Part shown: positions 63,881 to 64,000 of the stretch, piece by piece
Position numbering within the stretch: the first letter of the stretch is position 1
Layout: the number at the start of each line of letters is the position of its first letter
Source of the DNA: Prorocentrum cordatum
Lineage: Eukaryota; Sar; Dinophyceae; Prorocentrales; Prorocentraceae
Direction: 5' to 3'
NCBI GenBank assembly: GCA_963575745.1
Contig: CAUYUJ010019929.1
Location: forward strand, 69,292 to 133,291
DNA length: 64,000 nt
The notes under the pieces: model-generated
Told to the model about the DNA's origin: nothing
Database searches by the model: none
Seen by the model: the letters and a program-made list of their open reading frames with translations, nothing else
Translations under genes and position numbers: made by a program

Positions 63881-64000
63881 ACTATGCGGCACCCGACGCC
63901 GTACCACGTGGAGGCGGAGGGGCTCAACCCCGGGCACGAAGGCCGCCCGCGTCGCATCGCACGCAGCGGCCCAGCAGGCCGCGCAGCACCGAAGGCCCCA
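63881..64000 (+). CDS. Partial ORF running off the window end
   Basis: ATG 63881 opens a frame (MRHPTPYHVEAEGLNPGHEG...) still open at the last base, at least 40 codons. Composition is plausible but short; no domain is seen. Confidence 0.2.

Overview
This window is almost certainly nuclear DNA of a dinoflagellate. The decisive sign is a perfect 22/22 copy of the dinoflagellate spliced leader (DinoSL) at 49595-49616, plus a near-perfect relic at 23430-23447 that sits two bases before a start codon. Supporting signs are GC-rich coding exons separated by repeat-filled introns, GC-AG as well as GT-AG introns, long runs of genes on one strand, DIRS-like (tyrosine-recombinase) and LINE retroelements, and very heavy microsatellite and tandem-repeat load. 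From memory the repeats look most like Prorocentrum; no search was possible, so this is an impression only.

Layout. 1-4.4 kb: two tandem arrays of a ~101-bp unit, each with a related leader and tail. 4.4-17 kb: microsatellites, minisatellites, a 73-bp tandem array and little that looks coding, ending in an N-gap (16984-17083). 17.1-21.9 kb: gag-like ORF and a decayed reverse transcriptase / RNase H / tyrosine-recombinase (YR) polyprotein of a DIRS-like retroelement. 22.0-23.0, 31.8-32.8 and (inverted) 44.1-45.0 kb: three copies of a ~0.9-1.0 kb element with CCCACCAGCCC-type inverted ends. 23.4-42.2 kb: gene-rich part, all on the + strand. It holds gene A (five exons, fully phase-consistent, 549 aa), gene B (multi-exon, unknown), gene C (multi-exon, transposase-like), gene D (cytosine-methyltransferase-like, two exons, overlapping the end of C), short exons of further genes, then the missing C-terminal half of a DIRS-type YR (41.4-41.7 kb) followed by a second methyltransferase-like fragment. 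GTTGAC-core palindromes recur through this gene-rich part, mostly in introns and intergenic gaps. 42.3-49.5 kb: a direct repeat with internal poly(A), three copies of a small inverted-repeat element (MITE-like), an 11-copy ~131-bp array and GC-rich low-complexity DNA. 49.6-52.9 kb: a LINE-type retroelement with a genomic spliced leader, zinc-ribbon ORF1 and endonuclease ORF2, cut off by the second N-gap (52914-53013). 53-64 kb: a mosaic of repeats: a foldback, two blocks of a ~90-bp array, a five-copy dispersed repeat, GTT and TA microsatellites, and a terminal 184-bp MITE-like element.

How the parts relate. The cellular-looking genes (A, B, E) encode proteins I cannot name. C and D look like mobile-element or element-derived enzymes. 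Spliced-leader relics show that trans-spliced mRNAs have been copied back into this genome. Several of the repeats are structured elements with defined ends and not merely low-complexity DNA; these are the main discoveries.
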